From Maylandia zebra (taxonomy: Eukaryota > Chordata > Actinopteri > Cichliformes > Cichlidae): a DNA stretch of 64,000 bases. The notes beneath the pieces are model-generated. The model saw only the letters and a program-made list of their open reading frames with translations, did no database searches and had not been told where the DNA came from. The translations under genes were made by a program, and so were the position numbers. The stretch lies in assembly GCF_041146795.1 (NCBI RefSeq), contig NC_135183.1, forward strand, positions 17,612,840-17,676,839, in the 5' to 3' direction. Numbering within the stretch: the stretch's first letter is position 1; each line of letters begins with the position of its first letter. This document shows positions 23,362-33,893 of this stretch, piece by piece.

Positions 23362-24712
23362 TGTCTGTGAAGGTTCTCAGTCATCCAGGTTATCATAGTC
23401 TAAGGAGCTTGGAAAGAAAAGCGTCTGGACTTCTTTAAGTTGCTTGAAGACGTTTCACCTCTCATCCGAGAAGCTTCTTCAGTTCTAAGGTCAAATGGTG
23501 GAGAGTCCCAGATTTAAGCCCTATGGGAGTGTCCCCCAAGGAGGTCGTGAACCTCCTATTGATCCTCTACCTAATCACATGAGCCAAGGTGTGAAAACGG
23601 GTGTGGGTCACAATCAGCCAAGGCTTTGGGTGAACCCACTGTGAAACCTAGCCCCACCCTATCATTTGATTTACTGAGGTCAAACGGCCCAGGATGTGAG
23701 TGGGCGTTGAGACGACTGGGAAGGGGTCATAAGCCACCGCCTCTGTTCAAAGATGGTCGCTCACAGTGGACATAGATGGCTTCTTTCACTCCTCTTTCAA
23801 ACCATCTGTCTTCTCTGTCCAAAATGTGAACATAGGCATCCTCGAAAGAGTGACCTTCATCCTTAAGATGCAGATGGACTGCTGAGTCTTGTCCTGTGGA
23901 GGTGGCTCTTCTGTGTTGTGCCATGCGCTTGTGAAGTGGCTGTTTGGTCTCTCCAATGTAGAGGTCTGGGCATTCCTCGCTGCACTGTACAGCATTAACG
24001 ACATTGCTAAGTTTGTGTTTAGGAGTTTTGTCTTTGGGACGAATCAGTTTTTGTCTGAGTGTGTTGCTGGGTCTGAAGTACACTGGGATGTCATGCTTGA
24101 AGAAGACTCTCCTGAATTTTTCTGAAACACCGCCTACATAGGAGATAACAGTGTTGTTGCATTTGTCTTTCTGATCCTCCCTAGATGGTGTCTGACTTTT
24201 TTTCTGTGCATCTTTGCTGATTTGACAAAAGCCCAATTAGGATAACCACATGTTTTAAGTGCTTCCTTTACATGTGTGTGTTCCCTCTTTTTCCCTTCAG
24301 GCTTAGAGGGAACATTTTTCTGCCCGGTGTTGTAGAGTTCTGTTGGGAGTCAAAGAGGATGTACTGGTCCTTTTGTGGGCTTCTGGTAAACTTCAATGTT
24401 TAGGTTTCCATTCTTCCATTTTTTTCCATTTTTTGATGTGATGTGGGGTCTTCCCCACCAGGGCTGTTAGGATGCCAGCAAGGTGTTTAGAAATGTTGAA
24501 AAATTGGCTGAGTTTATGCTGCTAACAGTGGGTCTGAGTGGGACCCCTTCTTTGTGGATCTTAGGAAGTCTGTAAATACAGGGTATGGCATTCTCTGGGT
24601 ATAGACGATGATATGCAGGGCGGCCAATGATTTTGTTCTTTTCAAGGTCTGGAAGCCAAGCGATAATTTGGTTGGATGTTGAGCTCCATACACAAGTCCA
24701 GTTGAAAAAAAA
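23362..24712 (-). mobile_element. Penelope-like element relic, 3' part
   Basis: Read on the minus strand, 24540-24620 encodes a degraded reverse-transcriptase segment with IYRLPKIHKEGVPLRP, the signature used to recognise Penelope-like elements. After a deletion and frame breaks, the GIY-YIG endonuclease segment follows (23727-24236). The region 23362-23720 is the element's 3' untranslated part, ending in a sequence repeated widely in fish genomes. The palm with its catalytic aspartates is missing between about 24300 and 24470, so the copy is dead. Confidence 0.88.
23727..24236 (-). pseudogene. GIY-YIG endonuclease end of a Penelope-like ORF
   Basis: The frame is 169 codons and encodes the C-terminal part of a Penelope-like polyprotein. 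A linker with PVYFRPSNTLRQKL and KDKTPKHKL precedes a CSEECPDLYIGETKQPL block, in which YIG and the following T-K-Q-P-L match the GIY-YIG nuclease family, and then HKRMAQHRRA and EGHSFEDAYVHILDRE. In intact elements this nuclease cuts target DNA and primes reverse transcription. The domain remnant is open, but the upstream reverse transcriptase is deleted, so the gene as a whole is broken. The fragment at 52830-53340 carries the same segment. Confidence 0.88.
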
Positions 24713-24779
24713 CTCTGAGAGGAAACAGTAGAAGCTCTGATAACTTAAATTATTTTATTTAATGGAGACAGCATCGGGA

Positions 24780-25110
24780 TCATTAAGAAACATGCTGCTT
24801 CCCTTTAATTTGTCACTGTACTAATTGCTGTCCACATTGCAGGGCAATTAATTCAACCTAATTAGAGCTCCATTTGCAAAAGCCTAATTGACACGTAGAT
24901 CTGTGTGCTGAACTGGCGATTAGAGCGTAGACGCATGAAAAACTGTGAGCACTGAACAAAATGACTGTGAGATCTTAACGATTTAATCAAATGAAATTAA
25001 TTAGAGGCGGGAATGTGAGGGCAGGTCTGCTGCGATGAGATTATTAAAGAAACGGAGTCAAAGCGTCAACCTGACAGCTGCACCAGAGTCCATTCAGAAA
25101 ACACTCAATT
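24780..25110. promoter_or_regulatory. Candidate regulatory block rich in homeodomain-type cores
   Basis: Non-repetitive sequence with many TAATT, AATTA and ATTAG cores in about 330 bases, for example CAATTAATTCAACCTAATTAG near 24844-24866 and AAATTAATTAGAGG near 24993. No exon fits here. Function is inference only. Confidence 0.3.
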
Positions 25111-28006
25111 TTAGCTCCACGCATTTCAGTTCTGATATTCTCCTCATAAAGAAGTAAACATAAGGGCACATGAGACACTAAATATACCGATTACTCAGAA
25201 CAACTCAGTGAACACATGAAAGTGTGAATGAATCACTGAAATACTTAAGTCAGCAAAAGGATGGATTCATCAGGAACTCTTTATCAGCAGAAAAAACAAC
25301 AAATGAAAAATAAATATGAATAACCTGTGAAATTAACGAACATAAAGGAAATGAAAGCATGTGTGATTACATCTGTGGAATAAATGAGCTAGTGAAGAAA
25401 TATAGGATATGTAGTGATATTAACTATATATAACTATATATATTAACTATATACAATAAATTTAAAAAATGACTTTACGGTGGTGTGACTGCATGACAAT
25501 AACTGAGTGTAATGAACACATGAGCAAATGAGTGAATGATGTTAAATCCACGTTGTTGCTGGACTTTTGTTGGTTATTTATTTCAGCCCTCCCGAGCTCT
25601 CTGATGTTCCGCATCTCTGCTGATCAGCAGCGCATCAGCTTTCTGGGAGGAGGCGACGCCTTTGATTCGCCGCTTGGCTGAATGAATCCCCAAAAACCAG
25701 ACCCCGCTGAGTGGCGAGGGCCCGGCCCGACTCGCAGTGACCCACCGCGCACAGCAGGAGGCAGCAGCTCGTGTTACAGCAGCCAAGTGTGCAGACCCGC
25801 TCAGCAGTCACACATTTTACTGACATGAAACGGAGAGAAGCAGAATTCATTCATGTTTCTGTAGTTTTAGACTTTTATGGTGTTTATAATAAATGTTTCA
25901 GAGGTTCAGTTCTGCTCTTTTTCTTTTCTTTAATTTGCACAAAATGCCTGAAACGTCACAGCCGTGGGAAATGATCTTGAAAATAAAATACTGGATGTGA
26001 TATTTACATTTCCTTTTACCCTTGCAAACACCTGCTGCTCTCTGTCACATGACTATGACGTCATATGTTTCTTGTTTTTAATTACAGTCGCAGCCCAAAG
26101 TAATTTTAGCTGAGTCGATGCCTCACATGCAGTGAATTTATATAAAAGATGGACGCAGTCTAAACATGAGTTTCTTTAACCTGCATTCTTTCTAATGTCC
26201 AGCAGAGGGCGACGTCTCAGGTTGTAAAATCTGTTCGATCTGATCGTATTGACCTCTGCGAGAAAATGAGCCTGATTTCAACGTACAATTATAGATAAAT
26301 CATGTTTTATCTTGTTGTTTAGTAGAGACACATTAAAACAGAACAGACTACAGCAGGAACATCAGACCTGTTTTACATAGTAGCATACGTCCACTGCACT
26401 TTGACCTTAAACTGGACTGTGAGACTCCCAAGCTCATTATTATTTAAACATACAGGTGCTGAATGTCGCACTGACTGTTTCCAGCCTGCACTCAGTTATT
26501 ATACAGACACATGAAAACTGAAACTGCTTCTTATTCTTATTCTGAACAGTCTTCTTGCTGCAGCTGACTTTCTCCAAATGTTTTTAAAAATGATTTTTAT
26601 GAAGATCCTGTCAGTCTGGATCATTAGTTGTTTTTTCATTCGTAAAGAGTGAGCCGATGAGATGTTGGTAAATAGAAGCAGGATTTAAAATCTGCTCTCG
26701 GTCGGTGTGAAGTGTCAGCTCTGTGTGTTTTATTTAAAAGGCTTAAAGAACCTCTGTGGGCCTGCATGCTGGCACCTTCCGCATTAAACAGGTTTTCTCT
26801 TTTTTCTGCTGCCAGCTTTTTCCATTTTCTCCTCGCCAGCTGGTCAGGGGTCTCCCGCTGCCCACCAGGCCCACAGCTCACTTCCTTCTTTCTCCAGCAC
26901 CTGTTCCTATTTGGCAGGCCGGGCGGGATGCTGGAAGCTTGGAGATGAGCCATCTGCTGCCCAACTCTACCGTTTTACCCCCGATCCCTCGTGTCTCTGC
27001 ACGCAGCCATGAGGTTTTCTCTCCGCCTTTTTCACAGCACTGCTGAGACGAAGCTGAAGCATAAATCAGTGTTTAGCTGAAGCAAGAAGCTGCAAGTACG
27101 ATGCTGAAATCACGACAGCAGAGCTCATTTACCTCATGCAGATGGAGCCACGCTCGTCTTCCATCTCTGAGGCTGAAAGTTAGTCTGAAGTCAAATCACA
27201 GGATTGTTTTATAAACATGTTTAACGCTCAGTGGACATTTCCTGCTTCTCCTTATTTTCTGTCATATGTGAGTCGTTCCACAGAAAAATCACTGACCTTC
27301 CACAACCAGCTGACCCCGAAAGAAGATGGTCCTAGAATTTAAGCGCAGCTTAAAGAAGACCTTTAATATTCTCTGTACTGTTCTGAGCAGCCATTAATTC
27401 AACAATGTGAGCCTTCAAAATTTACCCAGAATGCACGTCTAAGATGAATCATTGAGCACACAGCTTGGCTGATGTTGACTCCTCACAGGTTTCCTCTGCT
27501 TCAGCACATCCAGCTCATAAACATTGGGTGCTCCTCAGCAGGCTTCCAGAACCTGCCCAATCAAAGAGAATGGAGGTGATCCGAGGCCCAGTATCAGATA
27601 AAGAAGGATTATTATTAACTGGTGCATTAGAAACAAACACAGAAACAAATTACAGACTGCTGTGATGTGATGTTCTCTGTTTTGGTCAGGGAAAAGTGAA
27701 GGTAACAAAGGAAGGAGGACTAATCGACCCCAGACGATCATAAAGAGCCGAAAGAAACAAAAACAGGAGGTAAAATTTAAAAAAAAAAAGGAGCATTTTA
27801 AATTCCGGATTTAACATGGAGCCAATGAAGAGAAGCGAGTATAGGAGAAATATGCTCTCTCTTTCTAGTCTTCTTTAAAAACTTCCTGTTTTCAGTGGTG
27901 AAACAACATTTCCTCTCGAGCTTACGGGTTATCTGCTCTAAGCTGCACGTTAGAGAGTTATATAAGCCACGTACGTAAGGCTCTCTTTTTCACAGGAGCT
28001 ACAGTA
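25110..28006. other. Intergenic, no gene; GC-rich patch at 25585-25800
   Basis: No exon could be supported. The patch at 25585-25800 is CG-rich against an AT-rich background and might be an isolated promoter or enhancer. TATATA-type simple sequence lies at about 25425-25455. The block 26690-27060 is non-repetitive with balanced composition and a spurious minus-strand frame of 105 codons lacking any recognisable domain. Confidence 0.4.
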
Positions 28007-28062
28007 TTAACTCATTCACTGCCATTGATGTCTATAGCCGTCAATTGCAGTGAATGAGTTAA
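28007..28062. mobile_element. Tiny palindromic MITE with TTAA ends
   Basis: The 56-bp sequence starts and ends with TTAA. Its arms (TTAACTCATTCACTGC and onward) are inverted repeats matching at 21 of 22 positions. TTAA is the piggyBac target duplication, so this may be a piggyBac-type mini-element; a simple hairpin is the alternative. Confidence 0.6.
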
Positions 28063-28546
28063 GAGTCATACACAGTAAATATGAACCACTATTGTCGAGG
28101 ATAGGCGTAGCTTTGGGTCACGTGGTGTTGATAATAGTAGTAGTGATTGCTATATCTCCTGTTCACGGCCCGAGGGAATTTCCTGAACGAGTGGGTGATG
28201 GTGGAAGTTGACTTTTGCTGACCGCTCAAGCCTGGAATGTTTTGATCACTGTTTTTTCTATGGATTTTAAGGATTTGGATAACAAATAAAGGAGTTTTTA
28301 AATTGGAACTTTGAGTAACGCGTCAACATTATCCCCCTATTCAGCTGCTCAGCGACTCAAAGGCTTGACAGTCGCCAATAACTATTAATGAGAAAATCCT
28401 CAATGAGAAAGCACTGTATACTTTCAGCTTTAGACACCATGATATAAATCCAACGCAAAGGTTCACTCACTGATGAAGTAACAGTTTTCGCCATAAATGT
28501 TATAAGTGGACAGACATGGATTTTAAGGTGCAGTTTACCAGTTATG

Positions 28547-28595
28547 GAATGTAGTCATACAACCTCCTGTGAATGCCGGTTGTACGACTACGTTC
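28547..28595. other. Inverted repeat, 18-bp arms, 13-bp loop
   Basis: GAATGTAGTCATACAACC (28547-28564) and GGTTGTACGACTACGTTC (28578-28595) are inverted repeats matching at 16 of 18 positions. No flanking duplication was recognised. It may be a MITE remnant or a structured RNA. Confidence 0.6.
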
Positions 28596-28599
28596 TAAT

Positions 28600-29976
28600 A
28601 ATACTTTCAGTTTTCTTCTCACTTAAGCTGCTCTGCTGAAAATACTCTGTGAGTTCAGACTTAGTCTTACAGTCACAGAGCAGCAGGAAGAAAACAAAAT
28701 GAGTGTCTTTCTGTATTTTTGTACCATCAGAAGAATCATAAAAATAAGTTTGTGACTGGAAAGAGTCACAGAGATTATCTTTAAGGCTGAAACAACAACT
28801 CTAAAAGTCGAGTTTTGTGACATATTTCAGACAGAAAGATGGAGGATGGATTAATGATGATTGACACAGTTACTGTGACTTTAACAGATGTGACAGTAAA
28901 TACTGTTTGTGTCCTGCTGCACATCACTCAGGTCAGCTGTGATGCAGATTTCAGGGTCATGCTCGCGTAGTTTGTAATGAGGCATATCTGAGTGGTTAGA
29001 TATCTATAACTGTGACTTTTACTCCATGAAAATAATTCAAACTTCAGAGGATCGGTGAAGCAGAGAGACGCCATCAAAGTCAGAGAGCAGAATCAGCAGC
29101 TGTCCAACAGTAAAGACTGAAACAAGGAGGAGAGAGCTGTGAGACTGATGGAGACGATTTGTTTTACATTAACTCTGATATTTGATCACTTTGTTCAGTT
29201 AGAGTCGAATAACATGTGCAGAGATGTCGCTGTGTGACCGATGCACTCCAGTGGCTGAACAAACAGCTCTCCACGGGTTACAGTTGTGCCTCAACATCTC
29301 AAACCAGGTCTTCAGTTTTCTGCAACCACAGAGCATGACTGACCTCTGCCTGCATGAAATAATCAGCTGATCTGAGCTTCTTTTGTCTACCCTCTTTTTA
29401 ACAGACCAACATCCATGACTGGGGAGAGTTTTTACCCTAAATGTCCTTCCTGGCATAAAGTGTTGCTGTAAGATCTACAAAATGACCCTTTGAACAGTCC
29501 TCTAATGTTTTCACTGCAGTTTGACTTTTGTCCAGCAGGTGGATTCACTGCACAGCAGGCTGTCAGTTCTCTGCAACTTCCACATAAACATGAAAAACAT
29601 GAAGAAAAAAAACTTACACGGCACATTGTTTTGTTTGCTTTTTTATTCATTCAAATTTAAATGAATGTTACAGCTGCTGCTGTTGCTGAAGCCTGATTAT
29701 AACAAACACTGAATCAAACATCAGAAACACTGACAGGCGTTTCTAATGTTTAAGAAACCTACAGTGAACTGAGATTTAGCTCACAAAACTATCAGTAACA
29801 AATCAATGAAACAACAATATTTCAATTGTTATTATTTATTTTATTTTTTAAAGGCAGCATGGAGGTTAAATTGGGGGTGATAACTGAAAAAGCTTAATTG
29901 TCCTTGTTTTTCAGCCAGGTTTTTGAGACTGCCAGGAGCAACACTGAAGGAACATATGGAGTCAGCAGCTGGCATA
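28600..29976. other. Intergenic, no gene seen
   Basis: No exon or clear repeat was recognised on either strand. The right flank (29977-29978) provides the TA at the end of the next Tc1-like copy. Confidence 0.5.
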
Positions 29977-29978
29977 TA

Positions 29979-30955
29979 CAGTATCTCACAAAAAGGAGTA
30001 CACCCCTCACATTTTTGTAAATATGTTATTCTATCTTTTCATGGGACAACATTGAAGATATGACACTTTGATACAATGTAAAGTAGTCAGTGTACAGCTT
30101 GTATAACAGTGTAAATTTGCTGTCACCTCAAAACAACTCAACATACAGCCATAAATATCAAAACTGCTGCCAACAAAAGTGAGTACACCCCTAAGTGAAA
30201 ATGTCCAAACTGTGCCCAAAGTGTCAATATTTTGTGTGGCAACCACTGGAGTTCACTACATCTTCAGAGGCTGCCACTGGAGTCCTCTTCCACTCCTCCA
30301 TGATGACATCATGGAGCTGGTGGATGTTAGAGACCTTGCGCTCTTCCACCTTCCATTTGAACATGCCCCACAGATGCTCAATAGGGTTTAAGTCTGGAGA
30401 CATGCTTGGCCAGTCAAGTACCTTTACCCTCAGTTTATTTAGCAAGGCACTGGTCTTTTTGGAGCTGTGTTTGGGGTTATCATCATGTTGGAATACTGTC
30501 CCGTGGCCCAGTTTCTGAAGGGAGGGGATCATGCTCTGCTTCAGTATGTCACCGTACATGTTGACATTCATGGTTCCCTCAATTAACTGTAGCTCCTCAG
30601 TGCCAGCAGCACTCATGCAGCCCCAAACGATGACATCACACCACCATGCTTGACAGTAGACAAGACACACTCTCTTTGTACTGGTTTCCACCACACACCC
30701 TTGACACCATCTGAACCAAGTAAGTTTATCTTGGTCTCATCAGACCACAGGTAATCCATGTCCGTAGTCTGCTTGTCTTCAGCAAACTGTTTGTGGGCTT
30801 CCTTCTGGGACGACAGCCATGTGATGCAGTGTGCGGCATTTGGTCTGAGCACTGACAGGCTGACTCTCCATGCCTCCAACCTCTGTAATAATGCTGGCAG
30901 CACTCGTACATCCATTTTCAGAAGACAACCTCTGGATATGATGCTGAGCATGTGT
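29979..30955 (-). mobile_element. Truncated Tc1-like transposon
   Basis: The left inverted repeat starts at 29979 (CAGTATCTCACAAAAAGGAG) next to TA, and an inner copy of the GAGTACACCCCT motif lies at about 30180-30193, the IR/DR layout. The transposase reads leftward on the minus strand. The right inverted repeat and the 5' part of the gene are missing; the sequence changes to another repeat-like segment at about 30955. This family differs from the intact element at 20063-21667. Confidence 0.9.
30224..30951 (-). pseudogene. Broken Tc1-like transposase
   Basis: Two overlapping minus-strand frames together carry the catalytic half of a Tc1 transposase. The upstream frame (30613-30951) has DYLWSDETKINLLGSDGVKG with the first catalytic Asp. 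The downstream frame (30224-30694) has VFQHDDNPKHSSK with the second Asp and [15 protein letters not shown] with the Glu, ending CHTKY. A frameshift at about 30640-30660, near the glycine-rich box, separates them, and the N-terminal helix-turn-helix region is absent. It cannot make a full transposase. Confidence 0.9.
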
Positions 30956-31345
30956 ATGGGCTCAAAATGTGGTCATAAATATTTTGTACTTGTAAATCAG
31001 GATTTGTATTTGTGAAAAGAATTTGTGTGTGCGTAAAAAAGATTTGTGTGTGGACTTAGCCAAAAAAAACGTGTGAATCTCTGCAAGTTGCAAGTACGAA
31101 TTCTGACCCTATTTTTCTTCCTTTCATCTGATTGGTCAATGTCATGTCAAGCACAAATGTAACAATCGAATCAGAGAACAGATGGGTTTGGCTGTCGGAG
31201 GGGAGCTATTTTGAACTAACCCTGCATGTTTTACCTGTGCAGAGCTGCCCCTTCGGAGCAGTGGTGGTGCAGAGCTTGGCCACTAGACCACAGATTGAAA
31301 GTCACTAGGGCTTGTGACCATTAAGCAAGACCCTTCACCCTGCAT
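30956..31345. repeat. Unassigned repeat-like DNA left of the nup50 promoter
   Basis: The segment 30970-31080 contains repeated TTTGTGTGTG and ATTTGTATTTGTG words. The segment 31255-31345 resembles a degraded tRNA-type retroposon (GTGGTGCAGAGCTTGGCCAC, then AGCAAGACCCTTCACCCT). Neither could be assigned to a family. Confidence 0.35.
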
Positions 31346-31459
31346 ATAAAGTTAAATAATCACCGGTGACATATTTAATATTTAATATAATTTATGTGCG
31401 TAGTATGCATTTACCTTTGCGTTTTTTAACCTTTTATTATCGTTTTAAAAAACATATGG

Positions 31460-31503
31460 ACTACAATTCCCAGACTAAAGGCCGCTTTGTGGTGCGCATG
31501 CGT
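31460..31503 (+). promoter_or_regulatory. nup50 core promoter sites: ZNF143-type and NRF1-type
   Basis: ACTACAATTCCCAGA at 31460-31474 matches the ZNF143/Staf (SBS) element found in many vertebrate housekeeping promoters. TGCGCATGCGT at 31493-31503 matches NRF1. Both lie 160-200 bases upstream of the donor that ends the non-coding first exon, in rising CG content. Confidence 0.7.
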
Positions 31504-31539
31504 GAAAAATGGGCCGCGCAAACCCGCTCTGTAAAATGG

Positions 31540-31662
31540 CGGCGTAAGGAGGTTTGTTCAAAAACACAGAGCGGTGTTACCTGTTAAGGTGTTCAGCCAG
31601 ACGTTACCTGGAGCTGTCAGAGCCGCGCGGAGGCAGAGACCGGACTTTACGTTACAGACAAG
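31540..31662 (+). other. nup50: nup50 non-coding first exon (start approximate)
   Basis: CG-rich sequence ending CAGACAAG, followed by a GTGCGT donor at 31663, lies just downstream of the ZNF143 and NRF1 sites and 2.2 kb upstream of the coding start. There is no ATG-led frame joining it to exon 2. The left end is a guess; the donor is the firm part. Confidence 0.6.
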
Positions 31663-32519
31663 GTGCGTCACATTTACCTGTTAACAAAAAATCATTAAAC
31701 GCCGGAAACGAGAGGAGCTCGTGCCATTAGCCTGCTGGCTAACATTAGCTGCTTGTGAGCGGCCCGGTTAGCTTGCTTGTTTAGTTCCGCGGCTAACAGC
31801 CAGAACATGATGTTAGACACCGGAGTGGACAGGCCAGGTGGCCTCGGTGTGTGCTCCGGTAATGGTAGGCCACTTTATCAGGAGCCAGTTTTTCAGTAAT
31901 CGGAAATCTGAGTAAAACGTTTGTTAGAAAATCTCTCGGCTCAGGTACACAGGTGATTGATTATACCCGGAAAGAAGCGCTAACCGAATCAGGCTAGTTG
32001 ATGGTTAACCCGGATAAAGGCTGCCTGACAGGAGTGCTTAACCCTGTGCATTTGATTTAGTTAAACATCAGCTTTCCTTGGACCGCACTAGGAATTCACA
32101 GGTATGTTTCAACCTTTACACCATCCAGAATATTCGAACAGCAGCTCCACCACAGCTGTTTATAGTCGATTAATCGGTGATTATCGGCCTCCGTTAATAA
32201 CTAAACACCAAATGAAGCCGGGTTTTTGGCGAAAAGCTGTAAAGAATTTGGAGCTTTTTATCATTTGACGCACTACTTTCTTTTAGCAAAATGCTCAATT
32301 TATTGTTTCACATTTTGAGGTGAAACCTTTAAATGTTCAGAATAGCCATCCAAAGCTCAGATTTACACCTGTTGTTACCTGTTGCCTGTTCACTTGAATA
32401 TCAGGTGTTTTATTGGAGAAAAAGCAGAGTGGTGTGTTCAGGTGAAGTAATACTGAAAGTAGGTGAGATAAAAGCTCAGGTTCAGTAAGTTAAGGTTCAG
32501 TCTGTGGGCAGCTTTGGAC

Positions 32520-33507
32520 TAGGGCTGCCACGATTAGTCGACTAGTCACGATTACGTCGACTATCAAAATCGTCGACGACTGATTTAATAGTCGACGCGT
32601 CGTTTGAAGCTTTGTAAGATCACAAAAGACGCAGGAATATGTAGTAGGATTTAAGAGTGTAATAACGGATTGAAACAGAAGATGGCAGCACTGCATGTAC
32701 AAGGATGCCAGCTGCCGTTAAACCCCGAAGAAGAAGCTGTGTCCCAGAATTCATAGCGCGGCCCAGCTCAGTTTCCAACAATGGCGGCAGCTAGTTAGTT
32801 TTAATATTACTCTTATTATTCTTTCTGGGTCACAAAATAAACGTTTAACATATTTTCAGGCAGGAATGTAGCTGTGGAAACCTCAAATATCTGCTCAGTT
32901 TATGAAGACACCGCATATTTTCAAAAGCGCTCCGACGTTTTCGGAGACGTCTATTACCCACTAGCTCGATAGCTAGCCGGGGGCTAGGCTAACTAGAGCC
33001 GTGAGAACACCAGACTCCCGGCAAATCGTTTTCAAACCCACCGCCGTCTTTCGCTACTCAGGTTAAACATATGAGTCACTTAGATAACTTAAAAATGTTG
33101 TTGTTTGGCTTTTTTTTTTTTTTTAGTATTTTATTTGTTCCTGAGTAAATCTGTTTGGCTGAGATTAAAGTTATAGTTTTTACACAGCTGAATAAACGTC
33201 AAGCAGACAACTGATTATCAGAAGTGTGAGATGCTGGAGAATCTACTCCGGTGTCCTGTTATATTTTAGATAGCAAGGAGTTTATTAAACTTCACCGAAA
33301 CAAACTATCATCTTGTCTTTATTTTTAGTTAGCACATACCTTAAACACTTAAAGCTGTAAGCTAATGATAGTTATATAAGAGCAGATGCTGCTGGTGCAA
33401 TAAGCTGTACGTTTTACGTCCAATGGATGATGATCTGATTAGTCGACTAATCGCAAAAATAATCGGTGACTAGTCGACTATCAAAATAATAGTTTGTGGC
33501 AGCCCTA
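32520..33507. mobile_element. hAT-type non-autonomous element, 988 bp, in nup50 intron 1
   Basis: The ends TAGGGCTGCCACGATTAGTC and its approximate complement (GTGGCAGCCCTA at the right) are inverted repeats. CTTTGGAC is duplicated perfectly at 32512-32519 and 33508-33515, an 8-bp hAT-style target site. Both subterminal regions are full of GTCGACTA/TAGTCGAC palindromes. The interior has no transposase. Confidence 0.9.
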
Positions 33508-33893
33508 CTTTGGACATCTGTGGATTCTTCCACAGATTTCTGTTCTGGAGCATTGAGCCAGATCTAGAAGATGAGCAGAAAAATGTTAACAGTAGTGATA
33601 TTAACAAGAAAAGTCAACTAAAATAGTTTAGATTAAATAGTAATTGTAACAAACTGTCCATAAAATTGAGTAATTGTGCTAATAGACAAACTGAGCTCTG
33701 TTATCTGATTTACACCAGCTGGTTAATCAATAGTTATCAATAATAATCCTGTTTTGTTTTTGTGTTCTGAATCTTTTCTACTTCTTATTCAGTTCAATTC
33801 TGTAAAATGCTGGTTAAGACGCACTAAACCCTGGAAAAAAAAATGAAAGAGAACACAAACTGAAATCTTATGTTTTGTTACAGAGCCAGTGGG

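Noticed and set aside
26636-26953. 105-codon minus-strand frame
   Set aside because: No recognisable domain, no clear splice sites, and the opposite strand is equally open.
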